A stretch of 64,000 bases of DNA from an uncultured Christensenellaceae bacterium (GCA_910587455.1 CAJULK010000004.1:26004-90003); one strand, 5' to 3'; shown: positions 8,180 to 17,655, counted from the stretch's first letter. The notes: a model not told the origin generated them from the sequence alone. Program-made: numbers and translations.

Positions 8180-9565
8180 TCAATCGAGCTTGGTGTTATC
8201 TATGATATAATCGGCGACCATGCTTTCGTCGAGTCTTATTTGGCTCATGGAATCGCGCTCGCGGATAGTGACCGTGCCGCTCGACTCGGTATCGAAATCG
8301 ACCGTCACGCAGAACGGCGTGCCGATCTCGTCCTGACGGCGATAGCGCTTGCCTATCGACCCGGGCAGGTCGTACATACATGAAATACCGCGTTTTTTGA
8401 GCGCTCTGTACAGTTTGTCGCCGCGCTCGGCGAGCTGCTTTTGAAGCGGAAGCACGCACGCCTTATACGGCGCTATTGCGGGCGCGAGACGAAGCACCGT
8501 GCGCGTCTCTTTTTCGAGCTGCTCTTCGTCGTATGCGTCGCAGAGCACCGCAAGCATGGCGCGTCCCGTGCCGAGCGACGGCTCAACCACGTACGGCGTG
8601 TAAGTTTCATTGGTGACGGGATCGGTGTATTCGAGCTTTTCGCCCGAATGTTCGGTATGCGTTTTGAGATCGTAATCTGTGCGGTCGGCTATTCCCCACA
8701 GCTCACCCCAACCGAATGGGAACAAATATTCGAAATCGCTCGTCGCTTTGGAATAGAACGACAGCTCGGCTTGGTCGTGATCGCGTATGCGCAGATTTTC
8801 TTTTTTGATGCCTATCTTTTGCAAAAACTCAAAGCAATAGTTTTTCCAAAACTCAAACCATTCGAGGTCGGTCCCCGGCTTGCAGAAAAATTCCATTTCC
8901 ATCTGTTCGAACTCGCGCAGGCGGAAAATGAAGTTGCCCGGCGTTATCTCGTTGCGGAAGCTCTTACCTACCTGACATATCCCGAACGGAACACGCGCGC
9001 GCGCCGAGCGCACGACGTTCTTGAAGTTGACGAATATGCCCTGAGCGGTTTCGGGTCTTAAATAGCAGGTCGAAACGGTGTCCTCTGTAACGCCCTGAAA
9101 CGTTTTGAACATGAGATTGAATTTCTTTACGGGCGTGAAATCGGATTTGCCGCACACGGGGCACGGGATCTTGTGTTCCGCAACAAACGCGGACAGCGCG
9201 TCGTTATCCATGCTCGCAACAGCCACGTCGAGTTTGTGCTTGGCTGCGTACGCCTCTACGAGATCGTCGGCGCGGCAGCGGCTTTTGCAGCCCTTGCAGT
9301 CCATGAGCGGATCGGAAAAACCCGCAAGATGCCCCGACGCTTCCCAAACCTTGGGATTCATAAGTATGGAGCTGTCAAGCCCGAAGTTGTTTTCGCTTTC
9401 CGTGACGAACTTTTGCCACCACGCTTTTTTTATGTTGTTGTACAGCTCGACGCCCACAGGACCGTAATCCCAGGTATTGGCGAATCCGCCGTAAATCTCG
9501 CTTCCCGCAAAAATGATGCCGCGCGATTTGCAAAGCGCCACAAGTTTATCCATCGTCAGTTTCAT
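8180..9565 (-). CDS. glyQS: Glycine--tRNA ligase (alpha2 type)
   Basis: This is a class II synthetase charging tRNA-Gly. The 461-residue protein opens with the family block LCKSRGIIFAGSEIYGGFANTWDYGP. It contains motif 2 (SFRNEITPGNFIFRLREFEQMEMEFF), motif 3 near VVEPSLGTGRAMLAVL, and a C-terminal anticodon-binding domain (from about residue 355, LAPAIAPYKACVLPL). CxxC pairs near residues 90 and 135 suggest a zinc site (CKGCKSRC, CPVCG). This single-chain form differs from the tetrameric GlyQ/GlyS enzyme. GGAGG lies 8 nt before the ATG. It has its own consensus promoter with a leader of only about 23 nt, so no T-box controls it. Confidence 0.96.
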   Translation of the reverse strand: MKLTMDKLVALCKSRGIIFAGSEIYGGFANTWDYGPVGVELYNNIKKAWWQKFVTESENNFGLDSSILMNPKVWEASGHLAGFSDPLMDCKGCKSRCRADDLVEAYAAKHKLDVAVASMDNDALSAFVAEHKIPCPVCGKSDFTPVKKFNLMFKTFQGVTEDTVSTCYLRPETAQGIFVNFKNVVRSARARVPFGICQVGKSFRNEITPGNFIFRLREFEQMEMEFFCKPGTDLEWFEFWKNYCFEFLQKIGIKKENLRIRDHDQAELSFYSKATSDFEYLFPFGWGELWGIADRTDYDLKTHTEHSGEKLEYTDPVTNETYTPYVVEPSLGTGRAMLAVLCDAYDEEQLEKETRTVLRLAPAIAPYKACVLPLQKQLAERGDKLYRALKKRGISCMYDLPGSIGKRYRRQDEIGTPFCVTVDFDTESSGTVTIRERDSMSQIRLDESMVADYIIDNTKLD

Positions 9566-9594
9566 GCTTTAAGCCTCCGATATATTTCAATACG

Positions 9595-9623
9595 ATTATA
9601 CGACAAAACGCGCGCGCTGTCAA
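9595..9623 (-). promoter_or_regulatory. Consensus sigma-A promoter of the glycyl-tRNA synthetase gene
   Basis: TTGACA (9618-9623), 17-bp GC-rich spacer and TATAAT (9595-9600): a perfect match on the minus strand. Confidence 0.92.
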
Positions 9624-9633
9624 ACAAATCTTT

Positions 9634-9734
9634 TGTCATTGCGAATATGATCGAAGAAACCGTGACGACGCTCACGCTTCGCGCATTAAGGTTTAGATTA
9701 TTCACTTTGGGCAACGCCCTTGTTCAGAATGACA
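9634..9734. repeat. Degenerate member of the dispersed repeat family
   Basis: It begins TGTCATT and ends TTCAGAATGACA, giving inverted ends of the family around a diverged centre. It lies between the glyQS promoter and the terminator of the lipoprotein gene. Confidence 0.55.
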
Positions 9735-9750
9735 GAAAGAAAACACAGTT

Positions 9751-9783
9751 AAAACACAAATCCCCGCGCGCGGCGGGGATTTG
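9751..9783 (-). terminator. Terminator of the mosaic lipoprotein gene
   Basis: CAAATCCCCGC (9757-9767) pairs with GCGGGGATTTG (9773-9783); TGTTTT follows on the minus strand. Confidence 0.85.
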
Positions 9784-9803
9784 CAAGTTACTTTATCGTA
9801 TAA

Positions 9804-12800
9804 TTATTTTACTTTGGCTACGTAAACAATTTTGTTCTGTTGCGAATCGAAATAAACAGTATACGTTCCGGCCTCGGTAATTGCCGCATTGTCCCCGCCT
9901 GACCATGTGCCGTCGCCTTTGCACACCTTTAATTCCTCTGCGCCTGTGAGCGTTATGGTCACCATATACTCTTTTTCATTCGCGGGATTCACCGTAAGAA
10001 TGTACTTGTAATCGGGGTCGATATCCCAACCTGTGATCGTTCCCACCAAGTAATAGGTATTGGGCAATTTGGTATACTCGGGCTCGGCGACGTCCTCGGA
10101 AGTTATGGAGATCACGTTATTGGCAAGGCTGACGGTGTAAGTGCCAGACGCTTTTATCTTTATATTTCCGCCGTTGTCGGAGACATAGCTTCTGCCGCGC
10201 TGTACGCTCGTATATCCGTACCAGAATGCATCGGTGCCGTTATGCTGTCTTATTTTGAATCCTGTGCCTTCATCGAGATAGACCGTCACCGAACCGTTTT
10301 TAAGTTCGAATTCGGCAGCCGTATTCCAACCGTTCATATCGCCGACTAAATAATATGCGCCGTCGGTGAGAACGTCCTCTTTGCCGTCCGTCATTTCCAC
10401 CACCCAGCACGGCGGATTACCCGTATCGGGATCGGTGTCGTAGTATCTCACGTATATATCGAACGCGCCCGCTTCCTTGACTTTGAGCGAACCGCCGACG
10501 AGCGACACGCCGTGCGAGTTGGGGTCAAGGTTGAACGCGCCGAGCGCTTCGCCGTCCTTTTCAAACGAAATCACATCGTTTGCCGCAAGCTCGACTTTGA
10601 GCGCCATATACTCATATACGAGATTTGTGCCATCGGTCTCCGCGTCCTTGTTGCGTTCGACCGTAACAGCTGCCGCGCCTCCCACTTTCATGCCGATAAC
10701 GGGAGCGACGTCTATCTTTTCGTAAACTGCGTGGACCGTTTTGTCCGCAACGAACACATAATCGGTCGTGACCTCGTCGCCGCCTATAAGCGCCGTGAAC
10801 CACCCGACAAACCTGTATCCGCTCGGCGCGGTAGGAGTGGGAAGCTCGGCGAGCTTGCCGTTCTCGTCCGTCGTCGCTGTAGTCGCGCCGTCGAGCGTGC
10901 CGTCGTGCGCATCGAACGTCACCGTATACAGCGTAGGCGGAACGGTCTCGTCCTCGTAGCGCGCATACACCGTCGCAGCGGCTTCGAACACGGTGTCCGT
11001 CGTTATCTTTTCGCCGCCCGTTTCTGCGGTGAACCAGCCCGTGAACCGTTTGCCGTCGGGCGCGGTCGGAACGGGAAGTTCCGCGAGCCTGCCGTCCAAG
11101 CCGGTTTTTGCCGTCGGCGTAGCGATCGTGCCTGCGCCCGCGTCGAACGTGACCGTCTGCTCGCCGACAAGCGCTTCGACGTAAATTTCTTCGTTGGAAT
11201 TGAACCAGAACTTATACAAACCGTTTGCGCCTACGAGCATATTATCACCCTTGAGCGTTATTTTGCCGTCCGCCGTTCCTTTGAGATTGTTGTACCAAAG
11301 ATTTTCGCTCTTCCAAATGCGAACTTCATCGCCTGTTTTGAGTTCGAGCGTGATCGAATACTGCGTTCTGCCCGTGTTGTCTTTGCCGTCCTCGGCGAGG
11401 ATATACTTATCCGCCCACAGCCAATTGCTGTCGGACATATTGCCAACGAGATAATACACATTCTCGTTTACGCCGTCGGTTGCATACACTTCCCAATACG
11501 ACGGGTTGTTTTTGTAGTTCTTTACATAGAACGCAAACGTGCCGCCGCGCGCCGCCGTGACAGTGCCGTCCTCCGCCTGCGAAAGCCCGCGCGCGCCCTT
11601 GACTGTGACCGACTTGACCTCGCCGTCTATAACGAACTCTATTTCTTCGCCCGCTTTGACGGCTACGCCCGTAGCCATATATTCGGTAAACGTCGTGTCC
11701 TTATTGCCTTCGTTGATCTCGAACACCGGCGATACGGGCGCTTTTTCATACAGCGCATACACGGTTGCCGCAGCGTCGAACACTGTTGCCGTTGTGATCT
11801 GCCTGCCGTCGGTCTTTGCCGTGAACCAACCGATAAATCTCATGCCTGCAGGCGGAGTCGGCTCAGGAAGCTCGGCGAGCTTGCCGAACTTATCCGTCTT
11901 TAACGTCGTCACTTCGAGCGTACCGCCGTTCGCGTCGAACGTTATGTCGAGCGGCTCTGCTTCTTCGGGCACGTACTCGACGAACTCGGTGTGCACCGTC
12001 CAATTCCTGCCGTCGAACTTTACGTAGAACGTGAACGTACCGCGAGCTATTGCCGTAATCTCGTCCACTTTTCTGTCGATCACGCTAGTGTCTATGCCTT
12101 TGCTGTCCTGCGAGACGTACACCTGACTTTCCTCGCCGTTCACGGTGACTTTGAGCTTCTCGTTTGCGCGAAGCTCTACGCCTACAACGTTCATGTACTC
12201 GATAAAGTTTTCGTCGGCGTTATCGGCATTGACCGCGAGCGCCGTTCCGCCCACCGCGACCGAGAGCGTAGACGGGTCGGGCAGCACTATCTTTTTGACT
12301 ATATCTATCCTGATCCACTCGCCGTACACCTTGTAATACAGCGTGTACTCGCCGGCTTCGGGAATGACATAGTTGCCGTTTTCTTCCGCGGTGAGCTTTA
12401 CGCCGTCGATATATATCTCGTCGATGCGCGTGTTCCAATCGCCGTCAGCCGTGCCGCTGTTGTACCACAGCTTGATATGCATATCTGCCGCGGCAGTCGT
12501 GAATTTTACCGAATACTGCTCGGTCATGTCCTCGCTCGGCGCGACAGACTGTAACATGTACTGCGGAAGGATCTTCCAATCATCGGTCATATCGCCGACA
12601 AGATAGAACGCATGAAGTTCCAAATCGTCGTCGCCCGGATTTTCTTCTTCCGCTTCCCACTGCGCATAGACCGTAGAGGCGCCGTCGTATACGGTCGCGG
12701 CAGTCACGCGGTTGCCGCCTTCGGCCGCATTGAACCACCCGACGAACTTAAAGCCTTCGCGCACCGCGTCGGCGGGAAGCGACGACAGCATGCCGTTAGC

Positions 12801-13481
12801 CGTGTTCAGCTTTACCGTGCTTTCGCCGAGGATCTTACCGCCGTTGGCGTCGAACGTGATCTCGTACACGCCGACGGGCTCGACGGGCGCAGAAGCGTCC
12901 TCCCACCCCGCATATACAGTGACGTCTTCCGTGTATGTATAATCGAGCGCGACAGGCTCGTCTGTTTCCGCGGGATCGGCAGAAAGATACCAGCCGCCGA
13001 ACTTATAATCGGTTCGGAACGGATTCTGCACAAATGCGGTCAGCTTGCCGCCCGACGTTTTGAGGCTCGTCACCGCGCCGTCGGCAAACTCGCCGCCGTT
13101 GGCGTCGAACGTGACCGTATATTCGACGGGAGGCTGATCTTGTTCCCCCCACTGCGCGTACACTGTGGTCGAAGCGGTGAACACCGTATCGAGCGACACT
13201 CTGTCGCCCGAACCGTCGCGGTTGAACGTATAGCCGTTAAACGCGCGCTCGCCGTTCGTAGGCGCGGCAGGCATTGACGCGAGCCGGCCGTTAGCCGTCG
13301 GGAGGGACAGAGTTGACACGTTGCCCGCAAACATTCCGCCGTTGGCGTCGAACTTGATCGAATACACGCCCTGAGGCGTTTCGGGCTTATCGCTGTCGCC
13401 GCAAGCGACGAGCGCGCCCGCAGACGCCGCTACGGAAAGCGCCGCTATTGCGGCAATGGCATAACCGAACTTCTTTTTCAT
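9804..13481 (-). CDS. Large mosaic surface lipoprotein with InlB-type and carbohydrate-binding-like repeats
   Basis: This 1225-residue protein starts with a lipoprotein signal: KKK, a hydrophobic core, then the lipobox ALVAC, so Cys about 28 would be lipidated and surface exposed. Six units of about 70 residues with FDANGG (or variants) and a GWF-...-TVYA(Q/R)W/Y ending are InlB B-repeat/Flg_new-like. Four modules begin YYLVG or FYLVG and carry Trp-rich strands, resembling starch-binding beta-sandwich modules. Three further modules have an EYM...G/A-hydrophobic...A(N/G)(E/D) core. The order is three InlB units, then alternations of the three types, ending with two YYLVG modules. Glycan binding is inferred; no catalytic domain is visible. 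The ATG at 13481 is chosen for its lipoprotein signal; a frame open 13 codons upstream lacks one. Confidence 0.8.
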   Translation of the reverse strand: MKKKFGYAIAAIAALSVAASAGALVACGDSDKPETPQGVYSIKFDANGGMFAGNVSTLSLPTANGRLASMPAAPTNGERAFNGYTFNRDGSGDRVSLDTVFTASTTVYAQWGEQDQPPVEYTVTFDANGGEFADGAVTSLKTSGGKLTAFVQNPFRTDYKFGGWYLSADPAETDEPVALDYTYTEDVTVYAGWEDASAPVEPVGVYEITFDANGGKILGESTVKLNTANGMLSSLPADAVREGFKFVGWFNAAEGGNRVTAATVYDGASTVYAQWEAEEENPGDDDLELHAFYLVGDMTDDWKILPQYMLQSVAPSEDMTEQYSVKFTTAAADMHIKLWYNSGTADGDWNTRIDEIYIDGVKLTAEENGNYVIPEAGEYTLYYKVYGEWIRIDIVKKIVLPDPSTLSVAVGGTALAVNADNADENFIEYMNVVGVELRANEKLKVTVNGEESQVYVSQDSKGIDTSVIDRKVDEITAIARGTFTFYVKFDGRNWTVHTEFVEYVPEEAEPLDITFDANGGTLEVTTLKTDKFGKLAELPEPTPPAGMRFIGWFTAKTDGRQITTATVFDAAATVYALYEKAPVSPVFEINEGNKDTTFTEYMATGVAVKAGEEIEFVIDGEVKSVTVKGARGLSQAEDGTVTAARGGTFAFYVKNYKNNPSYWEVYATDGVNENVYYLVGNMSDSNWLWADKYILAEDGKDNTGRTQYSITLELKTGDEVRIWKSENLWYNNLKGTADGKITLKGDNMLVGANGLYKFWFNSNEEIYVEALVGEQTVTFDAGAGTIATPTAKTGLDGRLAELPVPTAPDGKRFTGWFTAETGGEKITTDTVFEAAATVYARYEDETVPPTLYTVTFDAHDGTLDGATTATTDENGKLAELPTPTAPSGYRFVGWFTALIGGDEVTTDYVFVADKTVHAVYEKIDVAPVIGMKVGGAAAVTVERNKDAETDGTNLVYEYMALKVELAANDVISFEKDGEALGAFNLDPNSHGVSLVGGSLKVKEAGAFDIYVRYYDTDPDTGNPPCWVVEMTDGKEDVLTDGAYYLVGDMNGWNTAAEFELKNGSVTVYLDEGTGFKIRQHNGTDAFWYGYTSVQRGRSYVSDNGGNIKIKASGTYTVSLANNVISITSEDVAEPEYTKLPNTYYLVGTITGWDIDPDYKYILTVNPANEKEYMVTITLTGAEELKVCKGDGTWSGGDNAAITEAGTYTVYFDSQQNKIVYVAKVK

Positions 13482-13560
13482 TTCCCCATATATCTCCCTA
13501 TACAAATTAAAAGACGGCATAGGGAAATACCTAATGCGTTACTCGAAGCTTTCCCCTATG
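13479..13560 (-). promoter_or_regulatory. Switch-like 5' leader of the lipoprotein gene
   Basis: Reading the minus strand, CATAGGGGAAA (13550-13560) can pair with ATTTCCCTATG (13518-13528). The same second element can instead pair with TATAGGGAG (13494-13502) or with ATGGGGAAATG at the start codon (13479-13489), which would hide the ribosome site. The loop between the first two elements is 21 nt. Mutually exclusive pairing is what an RNA switch or thermosensor would show. No known aptamer was recognised. Confidence 0.45.
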
Positions 13561-13578
13561 TAGTTGCTTTTCGGTATA

Positions 13579-13607
13579 ATTATACCACTGTTTATATTAT
13601 ATGTCAA
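13579..13607 (-). promoter_or_regulatory. Consensus promoter of the lipoprotein gene
   Basis: TTGACA (13602-13607), 17 bp, TATAAT (13579-13584), with TGG before the -10; a perfect consensus on the minus strand. Confidence 0.92.
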
Positions 13608-13663
13608 GACATATGTGAAAAGTTTTTGCATTTTCGAACGCGCGTTTTTCGGTCGGAATATGC

Positions 13664-13693
13664 AAAACGGCGCGGATAGAGAGCCGTGCCGTT
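13664..13693 (-). terminator. Terminator after gpsA
   Basis: AACGGC (13666-13671) pairs with GCCGTT (13688-13693), with an extra CGG/CCG inside the stem; TTTT follows on the minus strand. Confidence 0.75.
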
Positions 13694-13726
13694 CAGTTGT
13701 TTTGGTGCGCGATAAACGCAAAAACT

Positions 13727-14737
13727 TTATACGAGATCTTCTTTGAGCCTGCGTTCGAGCAGTTGTTCCATTATTGTTCGCGGCGGAACTTTGTCGAGTA
13801 TCATGGTGTTGACCGCGTTGGTGAGCGGCATATCCACATCCAACCTGTCCGCCATAAGAGCGATGGCGCGCGCTGTGTGTACGCCTTCCGCGAGCTTGTC
13901 GTACTTTTTGCCGAGTACGTAGTTTTCGCCCCACATGCGGTTGTGGCTGTGCGGCGAGAAAAGCGTCGTTTCGTAGTCGCCGAGATGACACAGTCCGTAC
14001 GCCGACATCGGATTGCCGCCGAGTTTGCCAATAAGTCTCGCGACCTCGCGACTGCCGCGCGCCATAAGCGCGCCTTTCAGCGTAATCAATTTCATGCCGT
14101 CGAGCACGCCCGCAATGATGCCCATGACGTTCTTGGTCGCCGCGCCGATCTCGGTGCCTATAATGTCAGTACCGTAATAGAATCTGATGAGCGGGCTTTT
14201 GAAAAACTCTATTATACGCTCCGCCGTCGAGCGCTCGTACGCGTCGATTATCATGCAGTTGGGATTGCCGACCGTAAACTCTTGAACATGCCCCGGTCCC
14301 GCCCACACTGCGACCTGCCATTCTTCGAGTCCGAATTCGAGCGCCACTTCGGACAGGCGTTTGCCGGTGCTAATCTCGATGCCTTTCATGCACGTAACGA
14401 GATACTTGCCCGTCATGTCGCATTTGGCGCGAAGCTCGCTCATTACGCTGCGGAACGATTGCGACGGCACGCTCACGAGCACGACGTCGGCGCTTTTTAC
14501 GGCACGCACGATGTCCGAGCACATCTCGATGGACTGCGGAAATTTGACGTATTCGTTTTTGCGCGTCATGGCGAGCGTTTCGTAGCTCGGGTCGCCGCTT
14601 ATGCCGTACGACGTAACGCGGTGACCGAGCTGATCGGCATACCACGCAATAAAAGAACCCCACCTGCCGCAGCCGATAACGGTTGCTTTTATCTTTTTGC
14701 GCGTGTAATCCATCGGGATCGTATAATTGAGCTGCAC
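13727..14737 (-). CDS. gpsA: Glycerol-3-phosphate dehydrogenase [NAD(P)+]
   Basis: GpsA reduces dihydroxyacetone phosphate to sn-glycerol 3-phosphate, the phospholipid backbone. The 336-residue protein has the Rossmann motif VIGCGRWGS near residue 19, the block VVLVSVPSQSFR, KGIE, the GPGHVQEF region and the catalytic-domain signature with KNVMGIIAGVLDG. The start is the GTG at 14737, 4 nt after AAGGAGAG; the first in-frame ATG is eight codons on and has no such site. It is the third gene after a membrane protein and guaB, with a 65-bp gap, and ends in a terminator. GPSH is replaced by GPGH, a small departure from the usual signature. Confidence 0.93.
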   Translation of the reverse strand: MQLNYTIPMDYTRKKIKATVIGCGRWGSFIAWYADQLGHRVTSYGISGDPSYETLAMTRKNEYVKFPQSIEMCSDIVRAVKSADVVLVSVPSQSFRSVMSELRAKCDMTGKYLVTCMKGIEISTGKRLSEVALEFGLEEWQVAVWAGPGHVQEFTVGNPNCMIIDAYERSTAERIIEFFKSPLIRFYYGTDIIGTEIGAATKNVMGIIAGVLDGMKLITLKGALMARGSREVARLIGKLGGNPMSAYGLCHLGDYETTLFSPHSHNRMWGENYVLGKKYDKLAEGVHTARAIALMADRLDVDMPLTNAVNTMILDKVPPRTIMEQLLERRLKEDLV

Positions 14738-14802
14738 TTTTCTCTCCTTCGGTTTTGCTTAAATATAACCGCCGCGACGTTCCGCGCCTAAACCCAAGGC
14801 GT

Positions 14803-16260
14803 TTACTGACCCTTCGGCGAGTAGTTGGGCGCTTCTTTGGTTATGAATATGTCGTGCGGATGCGACTCGATGAGCGCGGCGTTGGTTATCTTGACGAACT
14901 TCGCGTCCTTTCTGAGCTTGTCTATCGTAGGCATGCCCGTATACCCCATGCCCGCGCGCAGACCGCCAATAAGCTGATACACTATGTCGGCGAGCGCGCC
15001 GCGGTACGGCACTCTGCCCTCGACGCCCTCGGGCACGAACTTTTTGGAATCGGCTTGGAAGTATCTGTCTTTGCTGCCGAGCGGCATCGCGCCCAGACTT
15101 CCCATGCCGCGGTAGGTCTTGAAACTTCTGCCCTGATAAATTTCGAGCTCGCCCGGGCTTTCCGTTGTGCCGGCGAAAAGCGAACCTATCATGACGGCGT
15201 TTGCGCCGGCGGCTATCGCTTTTGTTATATCGCCGCTGTACTTTATTCCGCCGTCGCCGATTATGGTTTTGCCGCGTTTATCCGCCACTTCGGCACAGTC
15301 CATGATAGCCGTGATCTGCGGCACACCGATGCCGGCGACCATGCGCGTCGTGCATATGGAGCCGGGGCCTATGCCCACCTTGACAACGTCCGCGCCCACG
15401 TTGAAAAGCGCTTCCGCCGCCGCCGCGGTGGCTACGTTGCCGGCGATAACGGTGACTTGCGGGAACGCCTGCTTGACCTTCCCTACGGCGTTTATAACGT
15501 CGATGTTGTGCCCGTGCGCCGTATCGACCACAAGGCAGTCTACGCGCGCGTCGACGAGCGCCTTCGCTCTGTCCATATATCCGGCGCCGTTGCTTATGGC
15601 TGCGCCGACGAGCAATCGTCCGTTTTTATCCTTTGCCGACGACGGGTACTGTATTGCCTTTTCTATATCCTTGATTGTTATAAGGCCTTTGAGATAACCC
15701 TTTGCGTCAACTATGGGAAGTTTTTCTATTCTGTGCTTGCCGAGGATCTTCTGCGCTTCTTCGAGCGTCGTGCCGACGGGCGCAGTGACGAGATTCTCTT
15801 TTGTCATGATGTTTTCGATCGGCTGATCGAAGTTTGTCTCGAACCTAAGATCTCTGTTTGTGAGCACACCCACGAGTTTGCCGTTCTTGCATATGGGCAC
15901 GCCCGAGATCTTGTATTTTTTCATCAGTTCGAGCGCGTCCGTAACCTTTCTGTCAGGCTCGAGAAAGAACGGATCGGTAATGACGCCGTGCTCGCTGCGC
16001 TTTACTTTATCGACATGCTCGGCTTGCGCGTCGATACTCATGTTTTTATGTATAATGCCTATTCCGCCCTCGCGCGCAATAGCTATGGCAAGCCGAGATT
16101 CGGTCACCGTATCCATTGCCGCCGAAACAAGCGGTATATTAAGCGTGATATCGGCGCTCAGCTTTGTCGTAAGATTGACATCCTTGGGAATAACGTGCGA
16201 TTCCCCGGGAATCAACAGCACGTCGTCAAACGTCAATCCGTCTTTTACGATTTTACTCAT
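14803..16260 (-). CDS. guaB: Inosine-5'-monophosphate dehydrogenase
   Basis: GuaB oxidises IMP to XMP, the committed step to GTP. The 485-residue protein has the TIM-barrel N-terminus FDDVLLIPGESHVIP, two CBS domains (about residues 93-205) that sense nucleotides, and the catalytic loop VGIGPGSICTTRMVAG with the active-site Cys near 300. The flap and K+-site regions (YRGMGSLGAM, EGVEGRVPYRG) follow. Length is normal. AGGAG lies 5 nt before the ATG, 12 bp after the upstream membrane-protein gene, so it is probably co-transcribed with it. Confidence 0.97.
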   Translation of the reverse strand: MSKIVKDGLTFDDVLLIPGESHVIPKDVNLTTKLSADITLNIPLVSAAMDTVTESRLAIAIAREGGIGIIHKNMSIDAQAEHVDKVKRSEHGVITDPFFLEPDRKVTDALELMKKYKISGVPICKNGKLVGVLTNRDLRFETNFDQPIENIMTKENLVTAPVGTTLEEAQKILGKHRIEKLPIVDAKGYLKGLITIKDIEKAIQYPSSAKDKNGRLLVGAAISNGAGYMDRAKALVDARVDCLVVDTAHGHNIDVINAVGKVKQAFPQVTVIAGNVATAAAAEALFNVGADVVKVGIGPGSICTTRMVAGIGVPQITAIMDCAEVADKRGKTIIGDGGIKYSGDITKAIAAGANAVMIGSLFAGTTESPGELEIYQGRSFKTYRGMGSLGAMPLGSKDRYFQADSKKFVPEGVEGRVPYRGALADIVYQLIGGLRAGMGYTGMPTIDKLRKDAKFVKITNAALIESHPHDIFITKEAPNYSPKGQ

Positions 16261-16272
16261 AAGTATCTCCTT

Positions 16273-17655
16273 TTATGCCTCGAAAGCGTTTATATACTGC
16301 AATATATACTCGGAATAAACTTCCGAAATCTGCTGCAATCTGCCGCCGTGTTCGACAAACTTATAAAGCTCGCACGTGCCGGCGCCGCCGGGATTGCTCG
16401 GGGTGGACGGCTTGCTGTACTCGCTCTCGATAGCGCTGCTCGCCGCGCCGAAGTTCTCCCTGCTGTACCGGAGTATCATCGACATGTACCACATCTTTGT
16501 CGAAAATCCCGCAAGAGTCTGCATCCAATACAGCTTGCGAAGTTGCGCGTCCAGCCCCGCAGCTGGGAAATCGACCGCCGCCTGCGCATAGTCGCGGAAA
16601 GTCGTAGTGCCGTCGAGCTGCCTGTAAATATTGCCGAAGCCCGCCTCGGTGACGAACAGCGAAAAATCGCCGTTCTCGGCTATGCCCTTGTACACCGTCG
16701 AAGCCGATGATTCGCTTACACCGCCGGTAATGCCCAATCTTTCGAACTCGATCGAAATGTACGCGCCGAGACAATCGACGTAATCGACGAATCTGTCGAG
16801 CACCGCGGCGAGCTGCTCTCTGCCGCTCGACGTGGAAGTGTCGTAATCCTTAATCATCAATCCGCCGAAGCTGTTGGCGGCATCGGCAGTACGCCAAACG
16901 CAATCGCCCGAAGTGTTGCTGTTGTAAAGCATATTATCGAGCGTGCCGAGATAGGCGCGGGCGCGGAAGTTCATTACCTTGATGCTGTGTGAATTGCTGT
17001 ACATATAAGGGCGCTGAGCAGGCGGCAAAACCACGAACGCGGCAGCGTCCTTGGCGGCATTGACGTCGGCTATACCGCTTATTGCCGTATACATGCGCGT
17101 ATACAGTTCGAGATATTCGGCGTAGTATTTTGCGTCGGAGGAATTACCGTCCGCATACGCGCGCGACGCGAGCTTGTACGAAAGGTTTATGCCCACGTCG
17201 AGCGCTTCTATAAACTCGTCCGAGCACAGTTCGGCGGGCAGAGGTCTGCCGCGTCGTCCGTTGCTGCCGCCCGTTTCCGCCACGCCTATGAGCGCATATT
17301 CGGGAACGTCGTAATCAGACAGCGTACGATCGATATACCGCCTGCCGAAGTCGAGCGCCCGCGAACTCATGCCTAGTTCGTTGAACACGCGCATGGCGGA
17401 AAGCGGAAGCGCCGCCGCGAGTATAGACAGCAGCATCACCACGACCGATAATGCGACTGCGACCGCCTTGACCGACAGTGCGACAAGTTCGCCGACAAAC
17501 GCACTGCGCGCGCTCCGCGGATCGCTCTCCGCACGCGCGCGCGCTTCGTCCGAGCGCGGTTGAGGCTCGGGCGCTACCGTTTGTTCGTTCGTTTCCGTCG
17601 TTTCGGCGCTGATCTCTTCGCCGATATCGGGTATTTTGTCGTCGGAATCGTTCAT
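16273..17655 (-). CDS. Unknown membrane-anchored extracytoplasmic protein
   Basis: This 460-residue protein of no recognised family has an acidic, low-complexity N-terminus of about 55 residues. One long hydrophobic helix follows (VKAVAVALSVVVMLLSILAA, about residues 62-85), and then a large soluble domain of about 375 residues, probably outside the cell. The soluble part has many Tyr, Ala and Arg and helical stretches, perhaps TPR-like or a helical sensor fold. It precedes guaB by 12 bp. The ATG at 17655 lies about 2 nt after the predicted transcript start, suggesting a nearly leaderless mRNA; a TTG three codons upstream would fall inside the -10 box. No ribosome site is visible. Confidence 0.75.
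   Translation of the reverse strand: MNDSDDKIPDIGEEISAETTETNEQTVAPEPQPRSDEARARAESDPRSARSAFVGELVALSVKAVAVALSVVVMLLSILAAALPLSAMRVFNELGMSSRALDFGRRYIDRTLSDYDVPEYALIGVAETGGSNGRRGRPLPAELCSDEFIEALDVGINLSYKLASRAYADGNSSDAKYYAEYLELYTRMYTAISGIADVNAAKDAAAFVVLPPAQRPYMYSNSHSIKVMNFRARAYLGTLDNMLYNSNTSGDCVWRTADAANSFGGLMIKDYDTSTSSGREQLAAVLDRFVDYVDCLGAYISIEFERLGITGGVSESSASTVYKGIAENGDFSLFVTEAGFGNIYRQLDGTTTFRDYAQAAVDFPAAGLDAQLRKLYWMQTLAGFSTKMWYMSMILRYSRENFGAASSAIESEYSKPSTPSNPGGAGTCELYKFVEHGGRLQQISEVYSEYILQYINAFEA

Noticed and set aside
9566..9623. T-box leader before glyQS
   Set aside because: Promoter and start codon are separated by only about 30 bp.
14755..16710. A 651-residue plus-strand frame
   Set aside because: Antisense to guaB and the gene upstream of it; no ribosome site.
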